From Euwallacea fornicatus (taxonomy: Eukaryota > Arthropoda > Insecta > Coleoptera > Curculionidae), in NCBI RefSeq assembly GCF_040115645.1, contig NW_027096014.1:806001-870000 (forward strand): a stretch of DNA of 64,000 bases, given 5' to 3'. Each line of letters begins with the position of its first letter. Positions within the stretch are counted from its first letter, which is position 1. The notes under the pieces were generated by a model. The model was given only the letters and a program-made list of their open reading frames with translations, was not told the DNA's origin and ran no database searches. The position numbers and the translations under genes were made by a program. This document shows positions 1-8,448 of the stretch, piece by piece.

Positions 1-176
1 AAGTGTCAAATTAATCAGCTCGACGAGATCTTTAACATGACACAACACATCAGAATTGCATCTTGTTGAATTTCCAAGAAAAATAGTAGTTGATGTGCTC
101 AAACACACAACTTTTGTGACTTTTCAAACTTTGAAGCTCGATAACTTCGGCAAATGAGTACCAAATTCCTTAAACT
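1..176 (+). repeat. Monomer type A (m1)
   Basis: Defined by two linked substitutions, C89G and T92G, giving AGTAGTTGAT where other types have AGTACTTTAT. Otherwise like type B. It removes the AGTACT palindrome. On the minus strand it changes a TAA stop to TCA. I count 15 copies: m1, 14, 25, 38, 49, 60, 71, 82, 93, 101, 115, 121, 151, 157 and 171. The last ends at 30096. It marks the start of each HOR unit in domains 1 and 2 and is absent from the rest of the window. Confidence 0.93.
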
Positions 177-352
177 AAGTGTCAAATTAATCAGCTCGAC
201 GAGATCTTTAACATGACACAACACATCAGAATTGCATCTTGTTGAATTTCCAAGAAAAATAGTACTTTATGTGCTCAAACACACAACTTTTGTGACTTTT
301 CAAACTTTGAAGCTCGATAACTTCGGCAAATGAGTACCAAATTCCTTAAACT
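177..352 (+). repeat. Monomer type B (m2)
   Basis: Carries TTTAACATG, ACATCAGAATTGC, GAATTTCC, the intact AGTACTTTAT, AACTTCGG and GAGTACC, and ends CCTTAAACT. It follows type A in domains 1 and 2, and follows type M in domain 3. It is used here as the reference monomer for position numbering. Confidence 0.9.
202..207 (+). other. AGATCT palindrome, recurring at 176-bp spacing
   Basis: Monomer position 26-31 reads AGATCT (BglII site) in all types with GAGATCT (A, B, D, E, H, I, J, K, M, Q, S, T). It is lost in GAGATCC, GAGGTT, GATTTT and GATATT types. AGTACT (ScaI, 85-90) is lost in A and in the AGTTCT types, and GTTAAC (HpaI) is present only in D, G, I and W. Partial ladders differing between these enzymes are predicted. 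Confidence 0.85.
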
Positions 353-528
353 AAGTGTCAAATTAATCAGCTCGACGAGATCCTTAACATGACACAACAC
401 ATCAGAATTGCACCTTGTTGAACTTCCCAGAAAAATAGTTCTTTATGTGCTCAAACACACAACTTTTGTGACTTTTCAAACTTTGAAGCTCGATAGCTTC
501 GGCAAATGAAGACCAAATTTGTTAAACA
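353..528 (+). repeat. Monomer type C (m3)
   Basis: Has CCTTAAC, CACCTTG (T61C), TTCCCAG with AGTTCTTT, ATAGCTTCGG, GAAGACC and the end GTTAAAC. The A144G change makes the dyad at 133-148 perfect. Found only in domain 1 (m3, 16, 40, 51, 62, 73, 84). The m62 copy has a private T-to-C at 10765. Confidence 0.88.
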
Positions 529-704
529 AAGTGTCAAATTAATCAGCTCGACGAGATCTTTAACATGACACAACACATCAGAATTGCATCTTGTTGAACT
601 TCCAAGAAAAATAGTACTTTATGTGCTCAAACACACATATTTTGTGACTTTTCAAACTTTGAAGCTCGATAACTTTGGCAAATGTGGACCAAATTTGTTA
701 ACCA
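529..704 (+). repeat. Monomer type D (m4)
   Basis: Has TTTAACATG, ACATCAGAATTGC, GAACTTCC, ACACATATTTTG, AACTTTGG, TGTGGACC and the end GTTAACC. The 3' part matches type I, so D reads as a B-like front joined to an I-like back. Confined to domain 1. Confidence 0.86.
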
Positions 705-880
705 AAGTGTCAAATTAATCAGCTCGACGAGATCTTTAAAATGACACAACAATTCATGATTGCATCTTGTTGACTTTCCAAGAAAAATAGTACTTTATGT
801 GCTCAAACACACAGCTTTTGTGGCTTTTCAAACTTTGAAGCTCGATAACTTCGGCAAATGTGGACCAAATTTGTTAAACA
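705..880 (+). repeat. Monomer type E (m5)
   Basis: Has TTTAAAATG, ACAATTCATG, GACTTTCC, TTTTGTGGC (A119G), AACTTCGG, TGTGGACC and the end GTTAAAC. The m5 copy has a private G at 814. The m18 copy has a private A at 3030. Present in domain 1 and once more at m275 (48225-48400), an isolated survivor or transferred copy in domain 3. Confidence 0.86.
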
Positions 881-1056
881 AAGTGTCAAATTAATCAGCT
901 CGACGAGGTTATGAAGATGTCACAACAGATCATGAGTACATCTTGTTGAACTTCCAAGAAAAATAGTACTTTATGTGCTCAAACACACAACTTTTGTGAC
1001 TTTTCAAATTTTGAAGCTCGATAACTTCGGCAAATGAGTACCAAATTCCTTAAACA
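881..1056 (+). repeat. Monomer type F (m6)
   Basis: The most distinctive front end: GAGGTTATGAAGATGTC, ACAGATCATGAGTAC, then GAACTTCC, CAAATTTTGAAG, GAGTACC and CCTTAAAC. Present in all domains. The GGTTATG front lacks the AGATCT palindrome at 26-31. In domains 3 and 4 the front also occurs joined to an O-type back (F/O hybrids, for example 32737-32912). Confidence 0.92.
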
Positions 1057-1232
1057 AAGTGCCAAATTAATCAGCTCGACGAGATCCTTAACATGACACA
1101 ACACATCAGAATTGCATCTTGTTGAACTTCCCAGAAAAATAGTTCTTTATGTGCTCAAACACACAACTTTTGTGACTTTTCAAACTTTGAAGCTCGATAA
1201 CTTTGGCAAATGTGGACCAAATTTGTTAACCA
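1057..1232 (+). repeat. Monomer type G (m7)
   Basis: Starts AAGTGCC (T6C), then CCTTAAC, TTCCCAG with AGTTCTTT, AACTTTGG, TGTGGACC and GTTAACC. It nearly always follows F, so F-G is a stable dimer throughout the window. A G' version with AAGTGTC occurs at m27 and m31. Confidence 0.9.
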
Positions 1233-1325
1233 AAGTGTCAAATTAATCAGCTCGACGAGATCTTTAAAATGACACAACAATTCATGATTGCATCTTGTTG
1301 ACTTTCCAAGAAAAATAGTACTTTA

Positions 1326-1370
1326 TGTGCTCAAGCACACAACTTGTGTGACTTTTCAAAATTTGAAATT
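1326..1370 (+). other. Cluster of short inverted repeats (dyads) in the 3' half of the monomer
   Basis: Shown here for the H monomer m8. Dyad i is TGTGCT-CA-AGCACA (monomer 94-107). Dyad ii is CACACAA-C-TTGTGTG (104-118). Dyad iii is TTTCAAA-A-TTTGAAA (122-136). In other types a fourth, GAAGCT-CGAT-AGCTTC (133-148), becomes perfect through A144G. In the commonest sequence, i, ii and iv each have a single mismatch and iii is perfect with 6-bp arms. Such dyads could form cruciforms or bind dimeric proteins; that is inference. Confidence 0.7.
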
Positions 1371-1384
1371 CGATAACTTCGGCA
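1368..1384 (+). other. CENP-B-box-like 17-mer in type H monomer
   Basis: TTCGATAACTTCGGCA (monomer 137-152) compared with the mammalian CENP-B box core (NTTCGNNNNANNCGGGN): TTCG and CGG match at the correct spacing, while the central A is C and the last G is C. That is 7 of 9 core positions. Other monomer types have CTCG and match 6 of 9. By hand count about 32 monomers carry the TTCG form. Binding is not demonstrated; the match could be chance. Confidence 0.45.
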
Positions 1385-1408
1385 AATGAGGACCAAATTT
1401 GTTAAACA

Positions 1409-1584
1409 GAGTGTCAAATTAATCAGCTCGATGAGATCTTTAACATGACACGACACATCATGATTACATCTTGTTGAACTTCCAAGAAAAATAGTACTTT
1501 ATGTGCTCAAACACACATATTTTGTGACTTTTCAAACTTTGAAGCTCGATAACTTTGGCAAATGTGGACCAAATTTGTTAACCA
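1409..1584 (+). repeat. Monomer type I (m9)
   Basis: Starts GAGTGTC (A1G), then CTCGATGAG (C24T, a CpG-to-TpG change), CACGACAC, CATGATTAC, GAACTTCC, ACACATATTTTG, AACTTTGG, TGTGGACC and GTTAACC. It regularly follows H; H-I is a conserved dimer in all domains. The m91 copy has a private C-to-G at 15764. Confidence 0.92.
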
Positions 1585-1760
1585 AAGTGTCAAATTAATC
1601 AGCTCGACGAGATCTTTAAAATGACACAACAATTCATGATTGCATCTTGTTGACTTTCCAAGGAAAATAGTACTTTATGTGCTCAAGCACACAACTTGTG
1701 TGACTTTTCAAAATTTGAAGCTCGATAACTTCGGCAAATGAGGACCAAATTTGTTAAACA
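1585..1760 (+). repeat. Monomer type J (m10)
   Basis: Like H (TTTAAAATG, ACAATTCATG, CAAGCACAC, AACTTGTGTG, CAAAATTTG) but keeps GAAGCTCG, so it lacks the CENP-B-box-like TTCG. The domain 1 form ends GTTAAAC. A J' form ending CCTTAAACT is standard in domains 3 and 4 (m197, 222, 229, 241, 257, 264, 281, 308, 326, 337, 363). The m10 copy has a private G at 1663. Confidence 0.88.
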
Positions 1761-1936
1761 GAGTGTCAAATTAATCAGCTCGATGAGATCTTTAACATGA
1801 CACGACACATCATGATTACATCTTGTTGAACTTCCAAGAAAAATAGTACTTTATGTGTTCAAACACACAACTTTTGTGACTTTTGAATCTTTGAAGCTCG
1901 ATAGCTTCGGCAAATGAAGACCAAATTTGTTATACA
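1761..1936 (+). repeat. Monomer type K (m11)
   Basis: I-like front (GAGTGTC, CTCGATGAG, CACGACAC), then GTGTTCAAACAC (C98T, perfecting dyad i), TTTTGAATCTTTG (disrupting dyad iii), ATAGCTTCGG (perfecting dyad iv), GAAGACC and GTTATAC. Seen at m11, 13 (ending GTTAAAC), 35, 57, 303 and 358. Related backs occur in m202, m290 and m346. Confidence 0.88.
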
Positions 1937-2112
1937 AAGTGTCAAATTAATCAGCTCGACGAGATTTTGAATATGTCACAACACATCATGATTGCATCTT
2001 GTTGAATTTCCAAGAAAAATAGTACTTTACGTGCTCAAACACACAACTTGTGTGACTTTTCAAAATTTGAAGCTCGATAACTTCGGCAAATGAGGACCAA
2101 ATTTGTTAAACA
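1937..2112 (+). repeat. Monomer type L (m12)
   Basis: Front GATTTTGAATATGTC, CATCATGATTGC, GAATTTCC, TTACGTGCTC, AACTTGTGTG; back CAAAATTTGAAGCTCG, GAGGACC and GTTAAAC. L' at m36 (6161-6336) and m58 (10033-10208) keeps TTATGTG and has ACACCCAAC, AACATCGG and a GAGTACC...AAACT end. L' always precedes N. Confidence 0.83.
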
Positions 2113-3872
2113 GAGTGTCAAATTAATCAGCTCGATGAGATCTTTAACATGACACGACACATCATGATTACATCTTGTTGAACTTCCAAGAAAAATAGTA
2201 CTTTATGTGTTCAAACACACAACTTTTGTGACTTTTGAATCTTTGAAGCTCGATAGCTTCGGCAAATGAAGACCAAATTTGTTAAACAAAGTGTCAAATT
2301 AATCAGCTCGACGAGATCTTTAACATGACACAACACATCAGAATTGCATCTTGTTGAATTTCCAAGAAAAATAGTAGTTGATGTGCTCAAACACACAACT
2401 TTTGTGACTTTTCAAACTTTGAAGCTCGATAACTTCGGCAAATGAGTACCAAATTCCTTAAACTAAGTGTCAAATTAATCAGCTCGACGAGATCTTTAAC
2501 ATGACACAACACATCAGAATTGCATCTTGTTGAATTTCCAAGAAAAATAGTACTTTATGTGCTCAAACACACAACTTTTGTGACTTTTCAAACTTTGAAG
2601 CTCGATAACTTCGGCAAATGAGTACCAAATTCCTTAAACTAAGTGTCAAATTAATCAGCTCGACGAGATCCTTAACATGACACAACACATCAGAATTGCA
2701 CCTTGTTGAACTTCCCAGAAAAATAGTTCTTTATGTGCTCAAACACACAACTTTTGTGACTTTTCAAACTTTGAAGCTCGATAGCTTCGGCAAATGAAGA
2801 CCAAATTTGTTAAACAAAGTGTCAAATTAATCAGCTCGACGAGATCTTTAACATGACACAACACATCAGAATTGCATCTTGTTGAACTTCCAAGAAAAAT
2901 AGTACTTTATGTGCTCAAACACACATATTTTGTGACTTTTCAAACTTTGAAGCTCGATAACTTTGGCAAATGTGGACCAAATTTGTTAACCAAAGTGTCA
3001 AATTAATCAGCTCGACGAGATCTTTAAAAAGACACAACAATTCATGATTGCATCTTGTTGACTTTCCAAGAAAAATAGTACTTTATGTGCTCAAACACAC
3101 AACTTTTGTGGCTTTTCAAACTTTGAAGCTCGATAACTTCGGCAAATGTGGACCAAATTTGTTAAACAAAGTGTCAAATTAATCAGCTCGACGAGGTTAT
3201 GAAGATGTCACAACAGATCATGAGTACATCTTGTTGAACTTCCAAGAAAAATAGTACTTTATGTGCTCAAACACACAACTTTTGTGACTTTTCAAATTTT
3301 GAAGCTCGATAACTTCGGCAAATGAGTACCAAATTCCTTAAACAAAGTGCCAAATTAATCAGCTCGACGAGATCCTTAACATGACACAACACATCAGAAT
3401 TGCATCTTGTTGAACTTCCCAGAAAAATAGTTCTTTATGTGCTCAAACACACAACTTTTGTGACTTTTCAAACTTTGAAGCTCGATAACTTTGGCAAATG
3501 TGGACCAAATTTGTTAACCAAAGTGTCAAATTAATCAGCTCGACGAGATCTTTAAAATGACACAACAATTCATGATTGCATCTTGTTGACTTTCCAAGAA
3601 AAATAGTACTTTATGTGCTCAAGCACACAACTTGTGTGACTTTTCAAAATTTGAAATTCGATAACTTCGGCAAATGAGGACCAAATTTGTTAAACAGAGT
3701 GTCAAATTAATCAGCTCGATGAGATCTTTAACATGACACGACACATCATGATTACATCTTGTTGAACTTCCAAGAAAAATAGTACTTTATGTGCTCAAAC
3801 ACACATATTTTGTGACTTTTCAAACTTTGAAGCTCGATAACTTTGGCAAATGTGGACCAAATTTGTTAACCA

Positions 3873-4048
3873 AAGTGTCAAATTAATCAGCTCGACGAGA
3901 TCTTTAAAATGACACAACACATCAGAATTGCATCTTGTTGAATTTCCAAGAAAAATAGTACTTTATGTGCTCAAACACACAACTTTTGTGACTTTTCAAA
4001 CTTTGAAGCTCGATAACTTCGGCAAATGAGTACCAAATTCCTTAAACT
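3873..4048 (+). repeat. Monomer type M (m23)
   Basis: Type B except for TTTAAAATG at 31-39. It always follows I, whose GTTAACC end is normally followed by a TTTAAAATG front. It therefore looks like an exchange product joining the first 40 or so bases of an E/H/J-type unit to a B-type remainder. Standard in all three main HOR designs. The m245 copy has a private C98A at 43042. Confidence 0.88.
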
Positions 4049-4224
4049 AAGTGTCAAATTAATCAGCTCGACGAGATCCTTTACATGACACAACACATCA
4101 GAATTGCATCTTGTTGAACTTCCCAGAAAAATAGTTCTTTATGTGCTCAAACACACAACTTTTGTGACTTTTCCAATTTTGAAGCTCGATAGCTTCGGCA
4201 AATGAAGACCAAATTTGTTAAACA
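4049..4224 (+). repeat. Monomer type N (m24)
   Basis: Has CCTTTAC, TTCCCAG with AGTTCTTT, TTTTCCAATTTTG (breaking dyad iii), ATAGCTTCGG, GAAGACC and GTTAAAC. It closes each HOR unit before type A in domains 1 and 2. N' in domain 2 has AATCAACTCG (G18A, for example at 19906). N* in domains 3 and 4 has GCAAAAGAAG in place of GCAAATGAAG. Confidence 0.9.
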
Positions 4225-6512
4225 AAGTGTCAAATTAATCAGCTCGACGAGATCTTTAACATGACACAACACATCAGAATTGCATCTTGTTGAATTTCCA
4301 AGAAAAATAGTAGTTGATGTGCTCAAACACACAACTTTTGTGACTTTTCAAACTTTGAAGCTCGATAACTTCGGCAAATGAGTACCAAATTCCTTAAACT
4401 AAGTGTCAAATTAATCAGCTCGACGAGATCTTTAACATGACACAACACATCAGAATTGCATCTTGTTGAATTTCCAAGAAAAATAGTACTTTATGTGCTC
4501 AAACACACAACTTTTGTGACTTTTCAAACTTTGAAGCTCGATAACTTCGGCAAATGAGTACCAAATTCCTTAAACTAAGTGTCAAATTAATCAGCTCGAC
4601 GAGATCCTTAACATGACACAACACATCAGAATTGCATCTTGTTGAACTTCCCAGAAAAATAGTTCTTTATGTGCTCAAACACACAACTTTTGTGACTTTT
4701 CAAACTTTGAAGCTCGATAACTTTGGCAAATGTGGACCAAATTTGTTAACCAAAGTGTCAAATTAATCAGCTCGACGAGATCTTTAAAATGACACAACAA
4801 TTCATGATTGCATCTTGTTGACTTTCCAAGAAAAATAGTACTTTATGTGCTCAAGCACACAACTTGTGTGACTTTTCAAAATTTGAAATTCGATAACTTC
4901 GGCAAATGAGGACCAAATTTGTTAAACAGAGTGTCAAATTAATCAGCTCGATGAGATCTTTAACATGACACGACACATCATGATTACATCTTGTTGAACT
5001 TCCAAGAAAAATAGTACTTTATGTGCTCAAACACACATATTTTGTGACTTTTCAAACTTTGAAGCTCGATAACTTCGGCAAATGAGTACCAAATTCCTTA
5101 AACTAAGTGTCAAATTAATCAGCTCGACGAGATCTTTAACATGACACAACACATCAGAATTGCATCTTGTTGAATTTCCAAGAAAAATAGTACTTTATGT
5201 GCTCAAACACACAACTTTTGTGACTTTTCAAACTTTGAAGCTCGATAACTTCGGCAAATGAGTACCAAATTCCTTAAACTAAGTGTCAAATTAATCAGCT
5301 CGACGAGATCCTTAACATGACACAACACATCAGAATTGCATCTTGTTGAACTTCCCAGAAAAATAGTTCTTTATGTGCTCAAACACACAACTTTTGTGAC
5401 TTTTCAAACTTTGAAGCTCGATAACTTTGGCAAATGTGGACCAAATTTGTTAACCAAAGTGTCAAATTAATCAGCTCGACGAGATCTTTAAAATGACACA
5501 ACAATTCATGATTGCATCTTGTTGACTTTCCAAGAAAAATAGTACTTTATGTGCTCAAGCACACAACTTGTGTGACTTTTCAAAATTTGAAATTCGATAA
5601 CTTCGGCAAATGAGGACCAAATTTGTTAAACAGAGTGTCAAATTAATCAGCTCGATGAGATCTTTAACATGACACGACACATCATGATTACATCTTGTTG
5701 AACTTCCAAGAAAAATAGTACTTTATGTGCTCAAACACACATATTTTGTGACTTTTCAAACTTTGAAGCTCGATAACTTTGGCAAATGTGGACCAAATTT
5801 GTTAACCAAAGTGTCAAATTAATCAGCTCGACGAGATCTTTAAAATGACACAACAATTCATGATTGCATCTTGTTGACTTTCCAAGAAAAATAGTACTTT
5901 ATGTGCTCAAGCACACAACTTGTGTGACTTTTCAAAATTTGAAGCTCGATAACTTCGGCAAATGAGGACCAAATTTGTTAAACAGAGTGTCAAATTAATC
6001 AGCTCGATGAGATCTTTAACATGACACGACACATCATGATTACATCTTGTTGAACTTCCAAGAAAAATAGTACTTTATGTGTTCAAACACACAACTTTTG
6101 TGACTTTTGAATCTTTGAAGCTCGATAGCTTCGGCAAATGAAGACCAAATTTGTTATACAAAGTGTCAAATTAATCAGCTCGACGAGATTTTGAATATGT
6201 CACAACACATCATGATTGCATCTTGTTGAATTTCCAAGAAAAATAGTACTTTATGTGCTCAAACACCCAACTTTTGTGACTTTTCAAATTTTGAAGCTCG
6301 ATAACATCGGCAAATGAGTACCAAATTCCTTAAACTAAGTGTCAAATTAATCAGCTCGACGAGATCCTTTACATGACACAACACATCAGAATTGCATCTT
6401 GTTGAACTTCCCAGAAAAATAGTTCTTTATGTGCTCAAACACACAACTTTTGTGACTTTTCCAATTTTGAAGCTCGATAGCTTCGGCAAATGAAGACCAA
6501 ATTTGTTAAACA
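4225..6512 (+). repeat. Rearranged HOR unit, 13-mer A-B-G'-H-I/B-B-G'-H-I-J-K-L'-N (m25-m37)
   Basis: C-D-E-F is missing after A-B, and the four-unit module B-G'-H-I is tandemly duplicated (4401-5104 and 5105-5808). The joint is the hybrid m29 (4929-5104), which has an I front and a B back (GAGTACC...AAACT). Confidence 0.85.
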
Positions 6513-8448
6513 AAGTGTCAAATTAATCAGCTCGACGAGATCTTTAACATGACACAACACATCAGAATTGCATCTTGTTGAATTTCCAAGAAAAATAGTA
6601 GTTGATGTGCTCAAACACACAACTTTTGTGACTTTTCAAACTTTGAAGCTCGATAACTTCGGCAAATGAGTACCAAATTCCTTAAACTAAGTGTCAAATT
6701 AATCAGCTCGACGAGATCTTTAACATGACACAACACATCAGAATTGCATCTTGTTGAATTTCCAAGAAAAATAGTACTTTATGTGCTCAAACACACAACT
6801 TTTGTGACTTTTCAAACTTTGAAGCTCGATAACTTCGGCAAATGAGTACCAAATTCCTTAAACTAAGTGTCAAATTAATCAGCTCGACGAGATCCTTAAC
6901 ATGACACAACACATCAGAATTGCACCTTGTTGAACTTCCCAGAAAAATAGTTCTTTATGTGCTCAAACACACAACTTTTGTGACTTTTCAAACTTTGAAG
7001 CTCGATAGCTTCGGCAAATGAAGACCAAATTTGTTAAACAAAGTGTCAAATTAATCAGCTCGACGAGATCTTTAACATGACACAACACATCAGAATTGCA
7101 TCTTGTTGAACTTCCAAGAAAAATAGTACTTTATGTGCTCAAACACACATATTTTGTGACTTTTCAAACTTTGAAGCTCGATAACTTTGGCAAATGTGGA
7201 CCAAATTTGTTAACCAAAGTGTCAAATTAATCAGCTCGACGAGATCTTTAAAATGACACAACAATTCATGATTGCATCTTGTTGACTTTCCAAGAAAAAT
7301 AGTACTTTATGTGCTCAAACACACAACTTTTGTGGCTTTTCAAACTTTGAAGCTCGATAACTTCGGCAAATGTGGACCAAATTTGTTAAACAAAGTGTCA
7401 AATTAATCAGCTCGACGAGGTTATGAAGATGTCACAACAGATCATGAGTACATCTTGTTGAACTTCCAAGAAAAATAGTACTTTATGTGCTCAAACACAC
7501 AACTTTTGTGACTTTTCAAATTTTGAAGCTCGATAACTTCGGCAAATGAGTACCAAATTCCTTAAACAAAGTGCCAAATTAATCAGCTCGACGAGATCCT
7601 TAACATGACACAACACATCAGAATTGCATCTTGTTGAACTTCCCAGAAAAATAGTTCTTTATGTGCTCAAACACACAACTTTTGTGACTTTTCAAACTTT
7701 GAAGCTCGATAACTTTGGCAAATGTGGACCAAATTTGTTAACCAAAGTGTCAAATTAATCAGCTCGACGAGATCTTTAAAATGACACAACAATTCATGAT
7801 TGCATCTTGTTGACTTTCCAAGAAAAATAGTACTTTATGTGCTCAAGCACACAACTTGTGTGACTTTTCAAAATTTGAAATTCGATAACTTCGGCAAATG
7901 AGGACCAAATTTGTTAAACAGAGTGTCAAATTAATCAGCTCGATGAGATCTTTAACATGACACGACACATCATGATTACATCTTGTTGAACTTCCAAGAA
8001 AAATAGTACTTTATGTGCTCAAACACACATATTTTGTGACTTTTCAAACTTTGAAGCTCGATAACTTTGGCAAATGTGGACCAAATTTGTTAACCAAAGT
8101 GTCAAATTAATCAGCTCGACGAGATCTTTAAAATGACACAACACATCAGAATTGCATCTTGTTGAATTTCCAAGAAAAATAGTACTTTATGTGCTCAAAC
8201 ACACAACTTTTGTGACTTTTCAAACTTTGAAGCTCGATAACTTCGGCAAATGAGTACCAAATTCCTTAAACTAAGTGTCAAATTAATCAGCTCGACGAGA
8301 TCCTTTACATGACACAACACATCAGAATTGCATCTTGTTGAACTTCCCAGAAAAATAGTTCTTTATGTGCTCAAACACACAACTTTTGTGACTTTTCCAA
8401 TTTTGAAGCTCGATAGCTTCGGCAAATGAAGACCAAATTTGTTAAACA
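6513..8448 (+). repeat. HOR unit, canonical 11-mer (m38-m48)
   Basis: Same order as 2289-4224 (A-B-C-D-E-F-G-H-I-M-N). Confidence 0.9.

Larger units (their letters stand above)
1233..1408 (+). repeat. Monomer type H (m8), with the CENP-B-box-like motif
   Basis: Has TTTAAAATG, ACAATTCATG, GACTTTCC, TCAAGCACAC (A103G), AACTTGTGTG (T114G), CAAAATTTGAAATTCG, GAGGACC and GTTAAAC. It is the only common type with TTCG instead of CTCG at 137-140. It carries perfect versions of dyads i and ii and a 7-bp-arm version of dyad iii, and it breaks dyad iv. About 31 H or H-derived monomers are present, roughly one per HOR unit. It is almost always followed by type I or an I-derived monomer. Confidence 0.92.
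1..2288 (+). repeat. HOR unit, 13-mer A-B-C-D-E-F-G-H-I-J-K-L-K (m1-m13)
   Basis: Thirteen monomers between two type A units (1 and 2289). The first nine match the canonical 11-mer. J-K-L-K replaces the usual M-N, so this is either an older longer form or an insertion product. Confidence 0.85.
2289..4224 (+). repeat. HOR unit, canonical 11-mer A-B-C-D-E-F-G-H-I-M-N (m14-m24)
   Basis: First complete copy of the 1,936-bp unit that dominates domain 1. It has a private T-to-A at 3030 in its E monomer. Confidence 0.9.
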
